DNA from: an uncultured Verrucomicrobia subdivision 3 bacterium
GTDB lineage: Bacteria > Verrucomicrobiota > Verrucomicrobiae > Limisphaerales > UBA11358
DNA: 14,082 bases
Direction of reading: 5' to 3'
Assembly: GCA_903847285.1 (NCBI GenBank)
Contig: CAINDH010000040.1
Location: forward strand, 1 to 14,082
Shown here one piece after another: positions 1-8,474 of the stretch. A program made the translations under genes and the position numbers. Below the pieces are notes generated by a model that saw nothing but the letters and a program-made list of their open reading frames with translations, searched no databases and was not told where the DNA came from. Every line of letters begins with the position of its first letter. Positions within the stretch are counted from its first letter, which is position 1.

Positions 1-104
1 CGATGCCGCCCAAGATGCTCCGCCATCTCCGCAACACCCATTTTCTGTTGCCGCATGGCAGCAATTTCATATCGTTCCTCAACACTTAATCGATGATATT
101 TCAC
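1..104 (-). CDS. IS30-family transposase, N-terminal part (runs off the left edge)
   Basis: The first 34 codons are visible, from a GTG at 104. The product would begin M-K-Y-H-R-L-S-V-E-E-R-Y-E-I and continue through MGVAEMAEHLGRH. This matches the N-terminal helix-turn-helix of IS30-family DDE transposases (typically KYHRLT.EER.I..L...G.S...IA..LGR), which binds the element's ends. The catalytic DDE core lies outside the window, so it is not known whether the gene is intact. The frame is also open upstream to another GTG at 122; 104 was chosen because MKYHRL is the usual family N-terminus. No good ribosome binding site is seen. Confidence 0.72.
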   Translation of the reverse strand, partial: MKYHRLSVEERYEIAAMRQQKMGVAEMAEHLGRH

Positions 105-142
105 ACGCCAAGTCTGTCGCACTGCCAACTTGAATCCAAGCA
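1..142 (-). mobile_element. IS30-family insertion sequence, one end (rest lies beyond the left edge)
   Basis: The stretch ends outward at about base 142. Read from there on the minus strand it begins TGCTTGGATTCAAGTTGG and continues with GCGACAG, resembling the terminal inverted repeat of IS30 as I remember it (GATTCAATTGG, then GCAACAG). The start of an IS30-type transposase lies directly inside. At about 143 the sequence changes abruptly to a coding frame that continues a cadherin-like repeat in mid-domain, so this is an insertion junction. The exact boundary is uncertain by a few bases (138-143), because the target duplication cannot be seen without the other end. Confidence 0.75.
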
Positions 143-859
143 CTAGCGATCATCTCTGTCGCCGCGACGAACGGCACGGCCATCATTAGTGGCACGAACG
201 TGTTCTTTACGCCGACGAATAACTTCCTCGGCACGGCCCTCATCGGCTACACCATCACGGATGGATTTGGCGGCACAAACACCGCTCTCATCAGCATCAA
301 TGTCACAAACCGTCCGCCGGTCGCTGTGAATGACTCGGCTAGCGCGCCGAAAAATGTCACGGTCACGATTCCAGTTTTGGTGAACGACTCTGATGTGGAC
401 GGCGATACACTCGCAATCATTTCGGTGGCGGCGACGAATGGCTTTGCAAGCATCAGCGGAACGAACGTCATCTTTACACCGACGAATAATTTTATCGGCG
501 TGACTTTCGTTGGCTACACGGTCTCGGATGGATTTGGTGGCACGGCTTCAGCGCTCATCACGGTCACCATCACAAATCGTGCGCCGTTCGCGAATGCCCA
601 GAGCACAAACACCACCTTCAACACCGCCAAGGCACTCACGCTCACGGGCAGCGACCCGGATGGCGACGCGCTCACGTTCATCATCGTGACTTCGCCGGGC
701 GGCGGCACGTTGACGGGGTTGAACCCGAACACCGGCGCGGTGACTTACACTCCGACGAATAATTTCACCGGCACGGACACGTTTACCTTCCGGGTGAATG
801 ACGGCACCACGGACAGCGCGCCGGCGACCGTGAGCATCACGGTGGGCACGCCGTTTATC
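143..859 (+). repeat. Cadherin-like tandem domain repeats (about 2.5 copies)
   Basis: Copies of roughly 89-92 codons share the blocks ISVAATNG, ISGTNV.FTPTNNF and GYT(I/V)(T/S)DGFGG. The first is cut by the IS end, at the codons for LAIISV (143-160). The same LAIISV block appears again from about 409 in the next copy, which is how the junction was placed. The third copy is more diverged (GSDPDGDALTF, TPTNNFTGTDTF). Confidence 0.7.
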
Positions 860-2545
860 GCCGACCTTGCGGTGTTCAAGAGCGGACCGACGAACGCCAC
901 CGCCGGCTCGAACATCGTCTATTCCATCACGGTCACGAACCTCGGCACTTCGCCGGCGACGAACGTCGTCATCACCGACACGTTACCCGCCGGCTTCATC
1001 TTCGTCAGCGCCACGCCGACAAATTCCTCAATCGTTGGCAACGTGGTGAACTGGTCCGTGTTCAAGCTCGGCGCGAATGGAAAGACGAACCTCACGCTCA
1101 CGGCGCGTCCGATAGAAGGCGGCACGTTCACCAATTTCGCCACCGCGACTTCCGACGCGTTTGACCCGAACCCGACGAATAACAATGGCACGTTGACCAA
1201 CTCGCAAGCGCGCACGGTGGTTACGGCGCAGGCGGATGTGCAGATCTTCAAGGACGGCGGCACCAACGTCGCGGCGGGCAGCACGGTGAACTACACCATC
1301 ACCGGCACGAACGCCGGCCCGTCCACCGCGACGAACGTCCTCGTGATCGACAACCTGCCTCCTGGCTCTGCGTTCCAGAGTGCATCCGGCAGCTACACTC
1401 TCAGCAATAACGTCGTGACTTGGTCGCCCATCCTGCTGACAAATGGTGCGTCGGTGAACTTCACTATCGCCCTTACGGCTCCGGCGAGCGGCCTGTTCAC
1501 GAACATCGCGCTGTCGACCTCTCCGACGCCGGACCCGAACCTCACGAACAACAACGGCTCGCTCAACAAGTCACGCGTGGCTACCAAGATTGTTCCCGTC
1601 GCCGACCTCATCGTGTTGCTCTATGGCCCGACGAACGCCGTGCAGGGAAGCAACTTTGTCTATTCGCTCATCTTGAGTAACGCCGGCCCGAGCGTTGCGT
1701 CCAATGCCATCACGAGCGATCAGTTGCCGACGAACTTCGTGTTCGTCAGCGCGTCGAGCGGTGGCGTGTTCAGCAACAGCGTGGTGAAGTGGCCGAAGAT
1801 TGCGTTTCTCACGGTCGGCGGCACGTCGAATTATTTCCTCACCGTCAACTCGCCGTTCGTCGGCACGTTCACGAACGTCGCCTCGGCAACCTCTGACACG
1901 CTTGACCCGAACCCGACGAACAACACTGGTGTGGCACCCGCATCACAGGCGTTGACCACTGTGAGCGTGGCGGATTTGAGCTGGCTGGGCGGCACGCCAA
2001 TCTTCAATCCGCAGACGGGACTCTACGAGGAAACGGTCATCGTAACGAACAATGGCAATGGAACCATCGCCGGCTTCTGGCTATACGTCACGGTGCTGAC
2101 ACCAAATGTGCAATTGTGGAACGCCACTGGCACGAACGGCGGTGTCCGCTACGTGCAATACAGTTCTCCGCTTGATCCGAGCAATCACGTCAGCGTTGTA
2201 TTGGAATTCTATGACCCGCTGCGCGTGCCGTTCACAAACACCTTGCAAGTCGTGCCGGTGATTCCGGCGAACATCGGCGGCATTGGCACAAACGGCTTTG
2301 TTAATGTAGAAAAAATCTTCACGGACACGCGCACAAATGGCACGCGGTTCGTCATCGAGTTCGCGTCCGTGCCGGGCAAAACTTACACGATTATTTATAG
2401 CCACGACTTGCTGAACTGGAAAGTTGCCACGCCGAGCGTGACCGCTAACGCCAACGCAACGCAGTGGTATGACGACGGCCCGCCGAAGACGGAAAGTTTG
2501 CCGATGTCGGTGACGAACCGGTTTTACCGCGTGATCAAGAATTAA
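143..2545 (+). pseudogene. Secreted cadherin-like/DUF11 repeat surface protein, 5' part cut off by the IS30 element
   Basis: The open frame enters from the IS junction without a start codon; the first possible one, GTG at 200, lies inside a repeat. Numbering codons from 143 (800 residues), residues 1-57 are the end of a bacterial cadherin-like (Big_9/VCBS-type) repeat, and 58-146 and about 147-238 are two more, marked by DSDVDGDTLAI, TPTNNF and VSDGFGG. Three DUF11 repeats begin at about 240, 364 and 487, each starting AD(L/V) and ending near DPNxTNN. A fourth AD-initiated, more divergent region begins at 610. The last 60-70 residues (VPGKTYTIIYS, DLLNW, RFYRVI) resemble a C-terminal domain common on large verrucomicrobial exported proteins. 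The sequence is rich in Thr and Asn and shows no membrane anchor. Such proteins are usually adhesins or cell-surface structural proteins. The signal peptide and an unknown number of repeats are lost or lie beyond the IS. An outer-membrane barrel gene starts 18 bases downstream. Confidence 0.8.
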
Positions 2546-2563
2546 GAATTTAACTGAATTGTC

Positions 2564-3652
2564 ATGAAGAAAAATCAAACAGGTTGGAGGATGCCCGTGA
2601 CGGGCGTGCTGCTTTTTGCCACTGCCGTATCCGCTGAACAGAGCGAGCAAACATCGGTGAACTCGACCAACCGCGTGGCTTTGAAGCTGCGGCTAGGCTT
2701 TAACATCAGCGGCGGTTTCAAGGGCGTGGGCACCACGTTCGGCCCCGGCTCACCGTTGGCGAACCCGCGCTTCACGCCGCACGGCGACAAATATAATTAC
2801 GACGACGGCTATGCGCTTGTCGATGGCAGCGGAAGCAAAGACGGACTGACTTGGTATTGGGGCTACGACACTACGAGCCAGATAAATGCCTCCGGGGCGA
2901 ACAGGATTGATTTGCACCGCACGTCGGCAACCGGAATTCGTAATTCCTCCGGTGGCGATCTAGACACGCCGAGCGTTGGCGCGGAAATTTCCTACAATTA
3001 TGAGCTGGGCAAAAAAGTGGACGACGACGGTCACGAGTTGCGATATGGCATCGAAGGCGCATTGAACTGGATGCCTGTCGCGTTCGGCGGCAATGGGGTT
3101 TACAACCTAACGCTCGCGCGGACGACGGATACTTACGGTTATTTTAACGGAACCACGCCGCCGTCTGTGACGTTGCCGTATCAAGGAAGTTTTGGCGGAC
3201 CAGGCTTTGTGATTCAGACCGCGCACAGCAGCGTCATCACGCCGCTTGGTTCTGCGACGTTGAGAGTGAATCAGGATTTTGACGGCAATCTCTGGGGCGC
3301 ACGCCTCGGGCCGTATCTCGAATATCCGTTCACGGATAAATTTAGTTTCCATCTTTCCGGTGGATTGGCCGTGGGGGTGATGCAAGCTGACGCATCGTGG
3401 AATGAGACCTTGACGCTTGCCGGTGGCGGCGGCACGAGTCGCGTGGTCGGTTCGGGTTCGGATGTGGATTTACTCTGGGGATTTTACGTCGGACTGGACG
3501 CGCAGTATCAGATCAATCCACGCTGGGGCGTTGAAATGGGCGTTCAGTATCAAGACCTCGGCACATACAGCCACAACTTCGGCGGGCGCACAGCGGAAGT
3601 GGATCTGAATAACTCAATCTTCGTCCACCTTGGCATCAGCTATAGTTTTTGA
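2564..3652 (+). CDS. Outer-membrane beta-barrel protein, function unknown
   Basis: The 362-residue product begins MKKNQTGWRMPVTGVLLFAT and has a plausible signal peptide with cleavage after VSA (about residue 24). The mature part alternates Gly- and aromatic-rich strands and ends in IFVHLGISYSF. A terminal Phe after alternating hydrophobic residues is the typical C-terminal signal for BAM-dependent outer-membrane insertion. Motifs such as GVEMGVQYQDLG and LRYGIEGALNW fit an OmpA/OmpW-like barrel fold, but no named family is recognised. The start is the first ATG, 18 bases after the surface-protein gene, with no strong ribosome binding site; the two genes may have been co-transcribed before the IS insertion. 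It is convergent with the next gene, with 32 bases between stops. Confidence 0.75.
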   Translation: MKKNQTGWRMPVTGVLLFATAVSAEQSEQTSVNSTNRVALKLRLGFNISGGFKGVGTTFGPGSPLANPRFTPHGDKYNYDDGYALVDGSGSKDGLTWYWGYDTTSQINASGANRIDLHRTSATGIRNSSGGDLDTPSVGAEISYNYELGKKVDDDGHELRYGIEGALNWMPVAFGGNGVYNLTLARTTDTYGYFNGTTPPSVTLPYQGSFGGPGFVIQTAHSSVITPLGSATLRVNQDFDGNLWGARLGPYLEYPFTDKFSFHLSGGLAVGVMQADASWNETLTLAGGGGTSRVVGSGSDVDLLWGFYVGLDAQYQINPRWGVEMGVQYQDLGTYSHNFGGRTAEVDLNNSIFVHLGISYSF

Positions 3653-3684
3653 CCGTGGAAAAATTGCTTGGGGGCTGCATCTGG

Positions 3685-5346
3685 CTATTTTTGCGGACTG
3701 ATAAAAGTCGAAACATCCAGCTTGCCGCCGTATCGTGCATAATCCCGCGCATCGGCTTCAGCTTGGGCGAACTCTTGGCGGCGCTGGTGCACGAGCGCGC
3801 GACTATAATACGCCGGCAGGAACGACGGGTTGACGGCGATGGACTGGTTGAAATCCGCGAGAGCGCTATCCAAATCACCCAGCATAAAATAGCTTCCGCC
3901 ACGCGTATTGTAGAGGGAGGCGAACTGCGGATTGTCCGCCAAGCCACGACTGCACACCGCTAGCGAGGCTTGGTATTCCTGCCGCGAGTAGAGCTGGGAA
4001 CCGAGTTGGTCGCAGGCGATGAAATGCGCGCCGTGGCGATACGCGCTTTCAAAAATTGAGAACGTGTTGCGCCAACGCGGTAGATCGGCCCATGTTGCCA
4101 GCGCGCAAAATAAAATCCACCCGGCGAAAACGACGGCGATTCCACTGCGTGCGCGCGGCCAATTTTTGAAAATTTCTGCCGCCAAAAAAAACACTGCCAC
4201 CGCCAGCCCGATGCTGGGTAGGTAGCTATATCGGTCGGCCACGTTCGTGTAACCGATGGGGATAAAACCCGCCACCGGCGCGAGGGTGAGCAAGAACCAA
4301 AACCATCCCACACCAAGCCACGGCCAGCTTCGCCAGCGTAGGGCAGCCAGCCCGCTGAAGGCAATCAGCGCCAGCCCAAGACACGTCAGCGCCAGATAGT
4401 TCAGCGGCTCTGGTCGATACAGGATGCTCATGCCAGATGGCGAAAAAAACATTCGGATGTAAAAACTCGTATTTTCAAGGATGCGAAACAATTTTTCGTG
4501 CCACGCAACATGCGTTGCGAGAATTCCGTGCGTTTGCTGTTGTGCCCAGAGAGTGATGGCTGCAGTGGCGAGACAAATGAGCAGCAGGGGGATTTTTTCT
4601 CGTAGCAACGGCCAGAACTGCGCGCGCATTTGCGCCGCTGTGCCGCCCAAACGTCCTAGTGGCCAAAAATCTATCAGCAATAACACCAGCGGAAAAGAAA
4701 CGACCATGGGCTTGGACATCACGGCCAAAATAAAAATCCCCGTCACCAACCCGAATCGTCCGCGTGAAGGATTTTCCACATGGCGGGCATACGCTAGCAG
4801 CGCGAGCAGCCAAAAGAAAACGCACAAGACATCTTTGCGCTCGGCAATCCACACCACGGATTCCGCGCGCTGCGGGTGAATGGCAAAAATCGCGGCGATG
4901 ATGACGGCGGCCCAAGTTTTTTTCGTCAACCGTTGGAGCAGGCAGAACAGGAGGACCACGTTGGCGGAATGTAAAAGCAAGTTGGTCAGATGAAACCCGG
5001 CGGGGCTGGCACCAAAGACTGACGCATCTAGCATATATGAAATCCACGTCACCGGCATCCAGCTGGAACCCTCAAGGGTGCGAAACGCATAGGTCAATCC
5101 GTCCGTGCTGAATCCGCCGAGGACGTGAGGATTTTGATAGACATAAAGATTGTCGTCGTAATTAAGAAAATCAAAGCCTATGACGGGAGCGAATAATGCG
5201 AATATAGCCGCCGCCAACAGGCAGGCAATCAGCCACGATTGGCTAAGTTGGGAAAAAATGCGCCCGGATGATTTGTTCACTTCGCTAAAAATAGAAGTTG
5301 GCGGGTTCAGCGGACAAGTTATTTCCCTGCGGGTCAGCCATTCCAT
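3685..5346 (-). CDS. Multi-pass TMTC-like glycosyltransferase-type membrane protein with C-terminal TPRs
   Basis: The 553-residue product has about ten hydrophobic segments between residues 38 and 422, then a soluble tail with two to three tetratricopeptide repeats (about 438-545; for example LYNTRGGSYFMLGDLDSALA). The first extramembrane loop contains FDFLNYDDNLYVYQNP with D64-D65, where GT-C glycosyltransferases carry their acidic catalytic motif. Further family marks are WMPVTWISYMLD (96-107), IHPQRAESVVWIAERKDVL (156-174) and DRYSYLPSIG (371-380). This architecture is shared with eukaryotic TMTC O-mannosyltransferases and many uncharacterised bacterial homologues. It probably transfers a lipid-linked sugar on the outer face of the inner membrane, but donor and acceptor are unknown. 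ATG at 5346 is preceded by AAGGTGG at close spacing. It is divergent from the VOC gene, with 35 bases between the starts. Confidence 0.75.
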   Translation of the reverse strand: MEWLTRREITCPLNPPTSIFSEVNKSSGRIFSQLSQSWLIACLLAAAIFALFAPVIGFDFLNYDDNLYVYQNPHVLGGFSTDGLTYAFRTLEGSSWMPVTWISYMLDASVFGASPAGFHLTNLLLHSANVVLLFCLLQRLTKKTWAAVIIAAIFAIHPQRAESVVWIAERKDVLCVFFWLLALLAYARHVENPSRGRFGLVTGIFILAVMSKPMVVSFPLVLLLIDFWPLGRLGGTAAQMRAQFWPLLREKIPLLLICLATAAITLWAQQQTHGILATHVAWHEKLFRILENTSFYIRMFFSPSGMSILYRPEPLNYLALTCLGLALIAFSGLAALRWRSWPWLGVGWFWFLLTLAPVAGFIPIGYTNVADRYSYLPSIGLAVAVFFLAAEIFKNWPRARSGIAVVFAGWILFCALATWADLPRWRNTFSIFESAYRHGAHFIACDQLGSQLYSRQEYQASLAVCSRGLADNPQFASLYNTRGGSYFMLGDLDSALADFNQSIAVNPSFLPAYYSRALVHQRRQEFAQAEADARDYARYGGKLDVSTFISPQK

Positions 5347-5381
5347 TCGCCACCTTGGAAAACTTGGGCTAAAATATCGTC

Positions 5382-5876
5382 ATGAATTCAAGGCCGGTTA
5401 GCAAACCCATTGACGCGCGCGTCCGCATCGGCCACGTCCACCTGAAAGTCGCCGACCTCGAACGCGCGCTGAGCTTTTATTGCGGCGTGCTGGGCTTCGA
5501 GTTGCAGCAAAAGTTTGGCACGCAGGCCGCATTCATTTCGGCGGGTGGTTACCATCATCACATCGGGCTGAACACTTAGGAGAGCGCGGGTGGTTCGCCG
5601 CCGCCGCCGCGCAGCACCGGGCTTTATCATCTGGCAATTCTTTATCCCGACCGCGCTGCGTTGGCGGATGCCTTGCGTCGGCTGGTGAAGGCGGGTGTGG
5701 AACTAGAAGGTGCCGCTGATCACGGTGTCAGTGAGGCACTCTACCTCCGCGACCCCGATGGCAACGGCGTGGAACTTTACCGCGATCGGCCCGAAGCCGA
5801 ATGGCCGCGCGATGCCAAGGGCCAACTGGCGATGTTTACCCGCCCGCTGGATCTGTCAGCGTTGCTCAAAGAATAA
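5382..5876 (+). pseudogene. VOC-family (glyoxalase/extradiol dioxygenase fold) protein with one in-frame TAG
   Basis: One frame encodes 164 codons interrupted only by TAG at 5577-5579 (codon 66). The N-terminal half has IGHVHLKVADLERALSFY (16-33) and YHHHIGLNT (57-65); the C-terminal half has GLYHLAILYPDRAALADAL (from about 80) and DPDGNGVELYRDRP. Likely metal ligands are H18, one of H58-H60, H83 and E131, as in two-module VOC proteins. Relatives usually read HHIGLNTW at the stop, so the change is probably TGG to TAG. Nothing else is damaged: no frameshift, and the C-terminal half keeps its ligands. The substrate is unknown. The gene may be freshly inactivated, read through, or an assembly error. 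The visible 65-residue product would lack half of the metal site. The following gene starts 76 bases later. Confidence 0.75.
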
Positions 5877-5952
5877 AACGATCTCCGGTCAAGTGCGGTG
5901 CGAACACCGCGCTGGAGTTGTGTCGGTGCGCGGCTTAAGCTGCCAGTTGCAA

Positions 5953-6588
5953 ATGGAAAAACATCTGGCTCTTGAACTCCTCGGTTATGGCGCGTCCGCA
6001 TTGATTGCGGTGTCGCTGATGATGAGTTCCATCAAGCGGCTGCGCATCATCAACCTCGTTGGCGCGTCCGGTTTTGCGTTTTACGGTCTGTGCATCCACG
6101 CGTATCCGGTGGCGGTGTTGAACAGTATCATCGTGTGCGTAAATATTTATCACCTGCGCCGCTTGCTGCTCGCCAAGCAGGTGTATCACTTGTTGGAAGT
6201 GCGGCCTGAATCGGATTTTCTCGCGCACTTCCTAAAATTTTACTCCGCTGAAATCCAGCGAGTGCTGCCGGGGTTTGCTTTTTCGCCGCGGGCCGGGCAG
6301 TTGGCCATTTTTATTTTGCGCGATTGCACGCCGGTGGGTGTGCTTCTTGCCGAGTCGGCGACGCCGGAAAAACTTTCCGTCCAACTCGACTTCGTCATTC
6401 CGCGCTACCGCAATCTGCACATCGGAAAATTTTTATTCATCGAGCAAGCGGATGTTTTTCGCAAACGTGGCATCAAGGAAATCGTCATCAAGCCGCGCAC
6501 GAAAGAATTTGGTGCGTATCTCTGGGAAATCGGTTTCGAGCCGCTCTGCTCTAAAGGCGAAACCTTTCGTATCTGGGTGGCCAAGTGA
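5953..6588 (+). CDS. YgjV-like inner-membrane domain fused to a GNAT-like acyltransferase domain
   Basis: The 211-residue product has two parts. Residues about 5-70 form three hydrophobic segments with ALELLGYGASALIAVSLMM, RIINLVGASGFAFYGL and YPVAVLNSIIVCVNIYHL, resembling the small YgjV family of inner-membrane proteins. Residues about 90-211 look like a GNAT fold: VQLDFVIPRYRNLHIGKFLF fits the acyl-CoA-binding strand-loop-helix (Y/RxxxxIGKxL in place of the usual QxxGxG), followed by RGIKEIVIKP and YLWEIGFEPL, a typical GNAT ending. The frame is open upstream into the VOC gene, but ATG at 5953 is the first start that gives the conserved N-terminus. No strong ribosome binding site is present. 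Biochemical function and substrate are unknown. Confidence is good for the membrane part and moderate for the GNAT assignment. Confidence 0.65.
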   Translation: MEKHLALELLGYGASALIAVSLMMSSIKRLRIINLVGASGFAFYGLCIHAYPVAVLNSIIVCVNIYHLRRLLLAKQVYHLLEVRPESDFLAHFLKFYSAEIQRVLPGFAFSPRAGQLAIFILRDCTPVGVLLAESATPEKLSVQLDFVIPRYRNLHIGKFLFIEQADVFRKRGIKEIVIKPRTKEFGAYLWEIGFEPLCSKGETFRIWVAK

Positions 6589-6643
6589 CCATGGCAACGC
6601 ACTCGCTTCCGCCGCTGCCTCTGTTAGACTCGCGCCCGTTTCG

Positions 6644-8434
6644 ATGAAGAACATTTCCAACATCGCCGCCTACAAATTCGCCGCGCTGCCGGACATCCGC
6701 GCGTTACGTATGCGCCTGCTCGCGCAATGTGTCGCGTGGGAATTGAAGGGCACAATTCTTTTGAGCCACGAAGGCATCAATCTTTTTGTGGCGGGCGAAC
6801 GGGTGAAAATTGATCAGTTACTCACGGAGTTGCGCGCGGTTCCCGGCCTCGAGGATTTGGCCCCCAAGTTCAGCGAGACGGATCATCAGCCGTTCACGCG
6901 GATGCTCGTGCGCATCAAAAAAGAGATCATCGCGTTCGGCGTTGAAGGCATTGACCCCGCCAAGCGAACCTCACCCAAACTTTCCGCCAAAGAACTCAAG
7001 CAGTGGCTCGATGAAGGCCGCCCGGTCACGCTGCTCGATACGCGCAATGATTATGAGGTAAAGCTTGGCACGTTCAAGAACGCGCTGACCGTCGGCATTG
7101 ATCACTTCCGCGAGTTTCCCGCCGCCGTCGCCAAGCTGCCGCCGGCGATGAAGGAGCAGCCCATCGTGATGTTTTGCACCGGCGGCATCCGCTGCGAGAA
7201 AGCCGGGCCGTTCATGGAACGCGAGGGCTTCAGACAAATTTTTCAGCTCGACGGCGGCATCTTGAAATATTTTGAGGAGTGCGGCGGCGCCTATTACGAC
7301 GGTGAATGTTTTGTTTTTGACCAGCGCGTGGGCCTTGACCCGAACTTGCGCGAGACGGATGCCACGCAATGTTTTCAATGTCAGACGCCGTTGAGTGCGG
7401 ACGAACAACGCGACGCACGCTATGTTCCCGGCCAGTCATGCCCATTCTGTTTCCAGACGCCCGCCGAGCAGATGGCAGCGAACATCGCACAACGACACGC
7501 CGCGATTGCGCGGGTCATCACGCCGCTGCCGGGCAGCCTGCCGCGGACGAATCACAAGCCTGTCAACGTCCCGCCGGACTGTGATGGGAAAACGTTGCTC
7601 GCCACGCTTTGCAGGATTGTCTCGCACCTGCCCGCCAGTTTTTGGGAAATGGAATGTGCGCGCGGCTTGCTGGTGAACGAGCAGCACGAAGTGGTTGTGG
7701 CAGAAAAAATCGTTCGCATGGGCGAGCGTTATTTGCATTTGTTTCCAAACGTCACCGAGCCGGATGTGGATGGTCGTCTGGAAATTTTGCACGAAGACGA
7801 GGCGCTAATCGTAGTAAATAAACCCGCGCCTTTGCCGATGCACGCGGGCGGAAGATTTTATCGCAACACGCTCCAGCACATTCTCAACGAGGTTTATTAT
7901 CCGCAAAAACCGCACCCGGCGCATCGGCTGGATGCGAACACCACCGGCGTGGTCCTCGTCACGCGCACGCGACATTTCGCCGGCAAGTTGCAGCCGCAAT
8001 TCGCGCGCGGTGAAGTGAAAAAAGTTTATCTCGTTCGTGTCTCCGGCCAGCCAGAAGAGGAGCGTTTTTCCTGTGATGCGCCGATCGCTGATGAAGCCGG
8101 CAAACTCGGCACGCGCACGGTGGATTTGGAAAACGGTTTGGAGTCGCGCACCGAATTCCGGGTGCTGAAAAAGAATCCCGATGGCACGGCGTTGCTGGAA
8201 GCGCGGCCGCTGACGGGGCGCACGAATCAAATCCGGATTCATTGCGCTCACCTTGGCTTTCCGGTCTGCGGCGATACGGCGTATCTCGTCGGTGGCAAGC
8301 TGGGTGACACGCAGACTTTGGAGGTGGGCGCGGCGCCACTCTGTCTGCACGCATGGAAAATTTCTTTCACCCATCCTCTGACCAAGCAGACGGTGGAATT
8401 TTCCGCGCCGCCGCCCGCTTGGGCGGAGCGGTGA
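6644..8434 (+). CDS. Fusion of tRNA uridine(34) hydroxylase TrhO and an RluA-type pseudouridine synthase
   Basis: The 596-residue product joins two RNA-modifying enzymes. Residues 1-285 are TrhO (YceA-like): an N-terminal domain with GTILLSHEGINLFVAG, a rhodanese domain with the active-site loop CTGGIRC (C178, C184), and a C-terminal Cys cluster CxxC...CxxC (C243, C246, C266, C269). TrhO makes 5-hydroxyuridine at tRNA position 34. Residues about 310-375 look like an S4-type RNA-binding segment, and about 380-590 form an RluA-family catalytic domain with HRLDANTTGVVLVT, catalytic D430, RPLTGRTNQIRIH and a C-terminal strand with CLHAWKISFTHP. The RNA site modified by this half cannot be told. 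The frame is open further upstream inside the preceding gene; ATG 6644 was chosen because the product then begins with the family-like MKNISNIAAYKF, 55 bases after the previous stop. No inactivating change is seen. Confidence 0.85.
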   Translation: MKNISNIAAYKFAALPDIRALRMRLLAQCVAWELKGTILLSHEGINLFVAGERVKIDQLLTELRAVPGLEDLAPKFSETDHQPFTRMLVRIKKEIIAFGVEGIDPAKRTSPKLSAKELKQWLDEGRPVTLLDTRNDYEVKLGTFKNALTVGIDHFREFPAAVAKLPPAMKEQPIVMFCTGGIRCEKAGPFMEREGFRQIFQLDGGILKYFEECGGAYYDGECFVFDQRVGLDPNLRETDATQCFQCQTPLSADEQRDARYVPGQSCPFCFQTPAEQMAANIAQRHAAIARVITPLPGSLPRTNHKPVNVPPDCDGKTLLATLCRIVSHLPASFWEMECARGLLVNEQHEVVVAEKIVRMGERYLHLFPNVTEPDVDGRLEILHEDEALIVVNKPAPLPMHAGGRFYRNTLQHILNEVYYPQKPHPAHRLDANTTGVVLVTRTRHFAGKLQPQFARGEVKKVYLVRVSGQPEEERFSCDAPIADEAGKLGTRTVDLENGLESRTEFRVLKKNPDGTALLEARPLTGRTNQIRIHCAHLGFPVCGDTAYLVGGKLGDTQTLEVGAAPLCLHAWKISFTHPLTKQTVEFSAPPPAWAER

Positions 8435-8474
8435 GGAGTTGCCATGCTGGGCGAGTATTAGCTTTGCCAGTCAC

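Noticed and set aside
2081..2650. Minus-strand 189-codon frame across the surface-protein end
   Set aside because: Shadow of the real plus-strand genes: His/Arg-rich, no family resemblance, and it crosses two well-supported genes.
3653..3684. Bidirectional terminator between the convergent genes
   Set aside because: The 32-base gap shows no stem of useful length, only an A-run.
5710..5952. N-terminal extension of the YgjV-like protein
   Set aside because: It overlaps the C-terminal half of the VOC gene, and its translation looks like out-of-frame sequence; the membrane domain begins at 5953.
6275..6643. Long N-terminal extension of the TrhO-RluA frame
   Set aside because: It overlaps the YgjV/GNAT gene in another frame and reads as low-complexity Arg/Ser sequence; TrhO homology starts at 6644.
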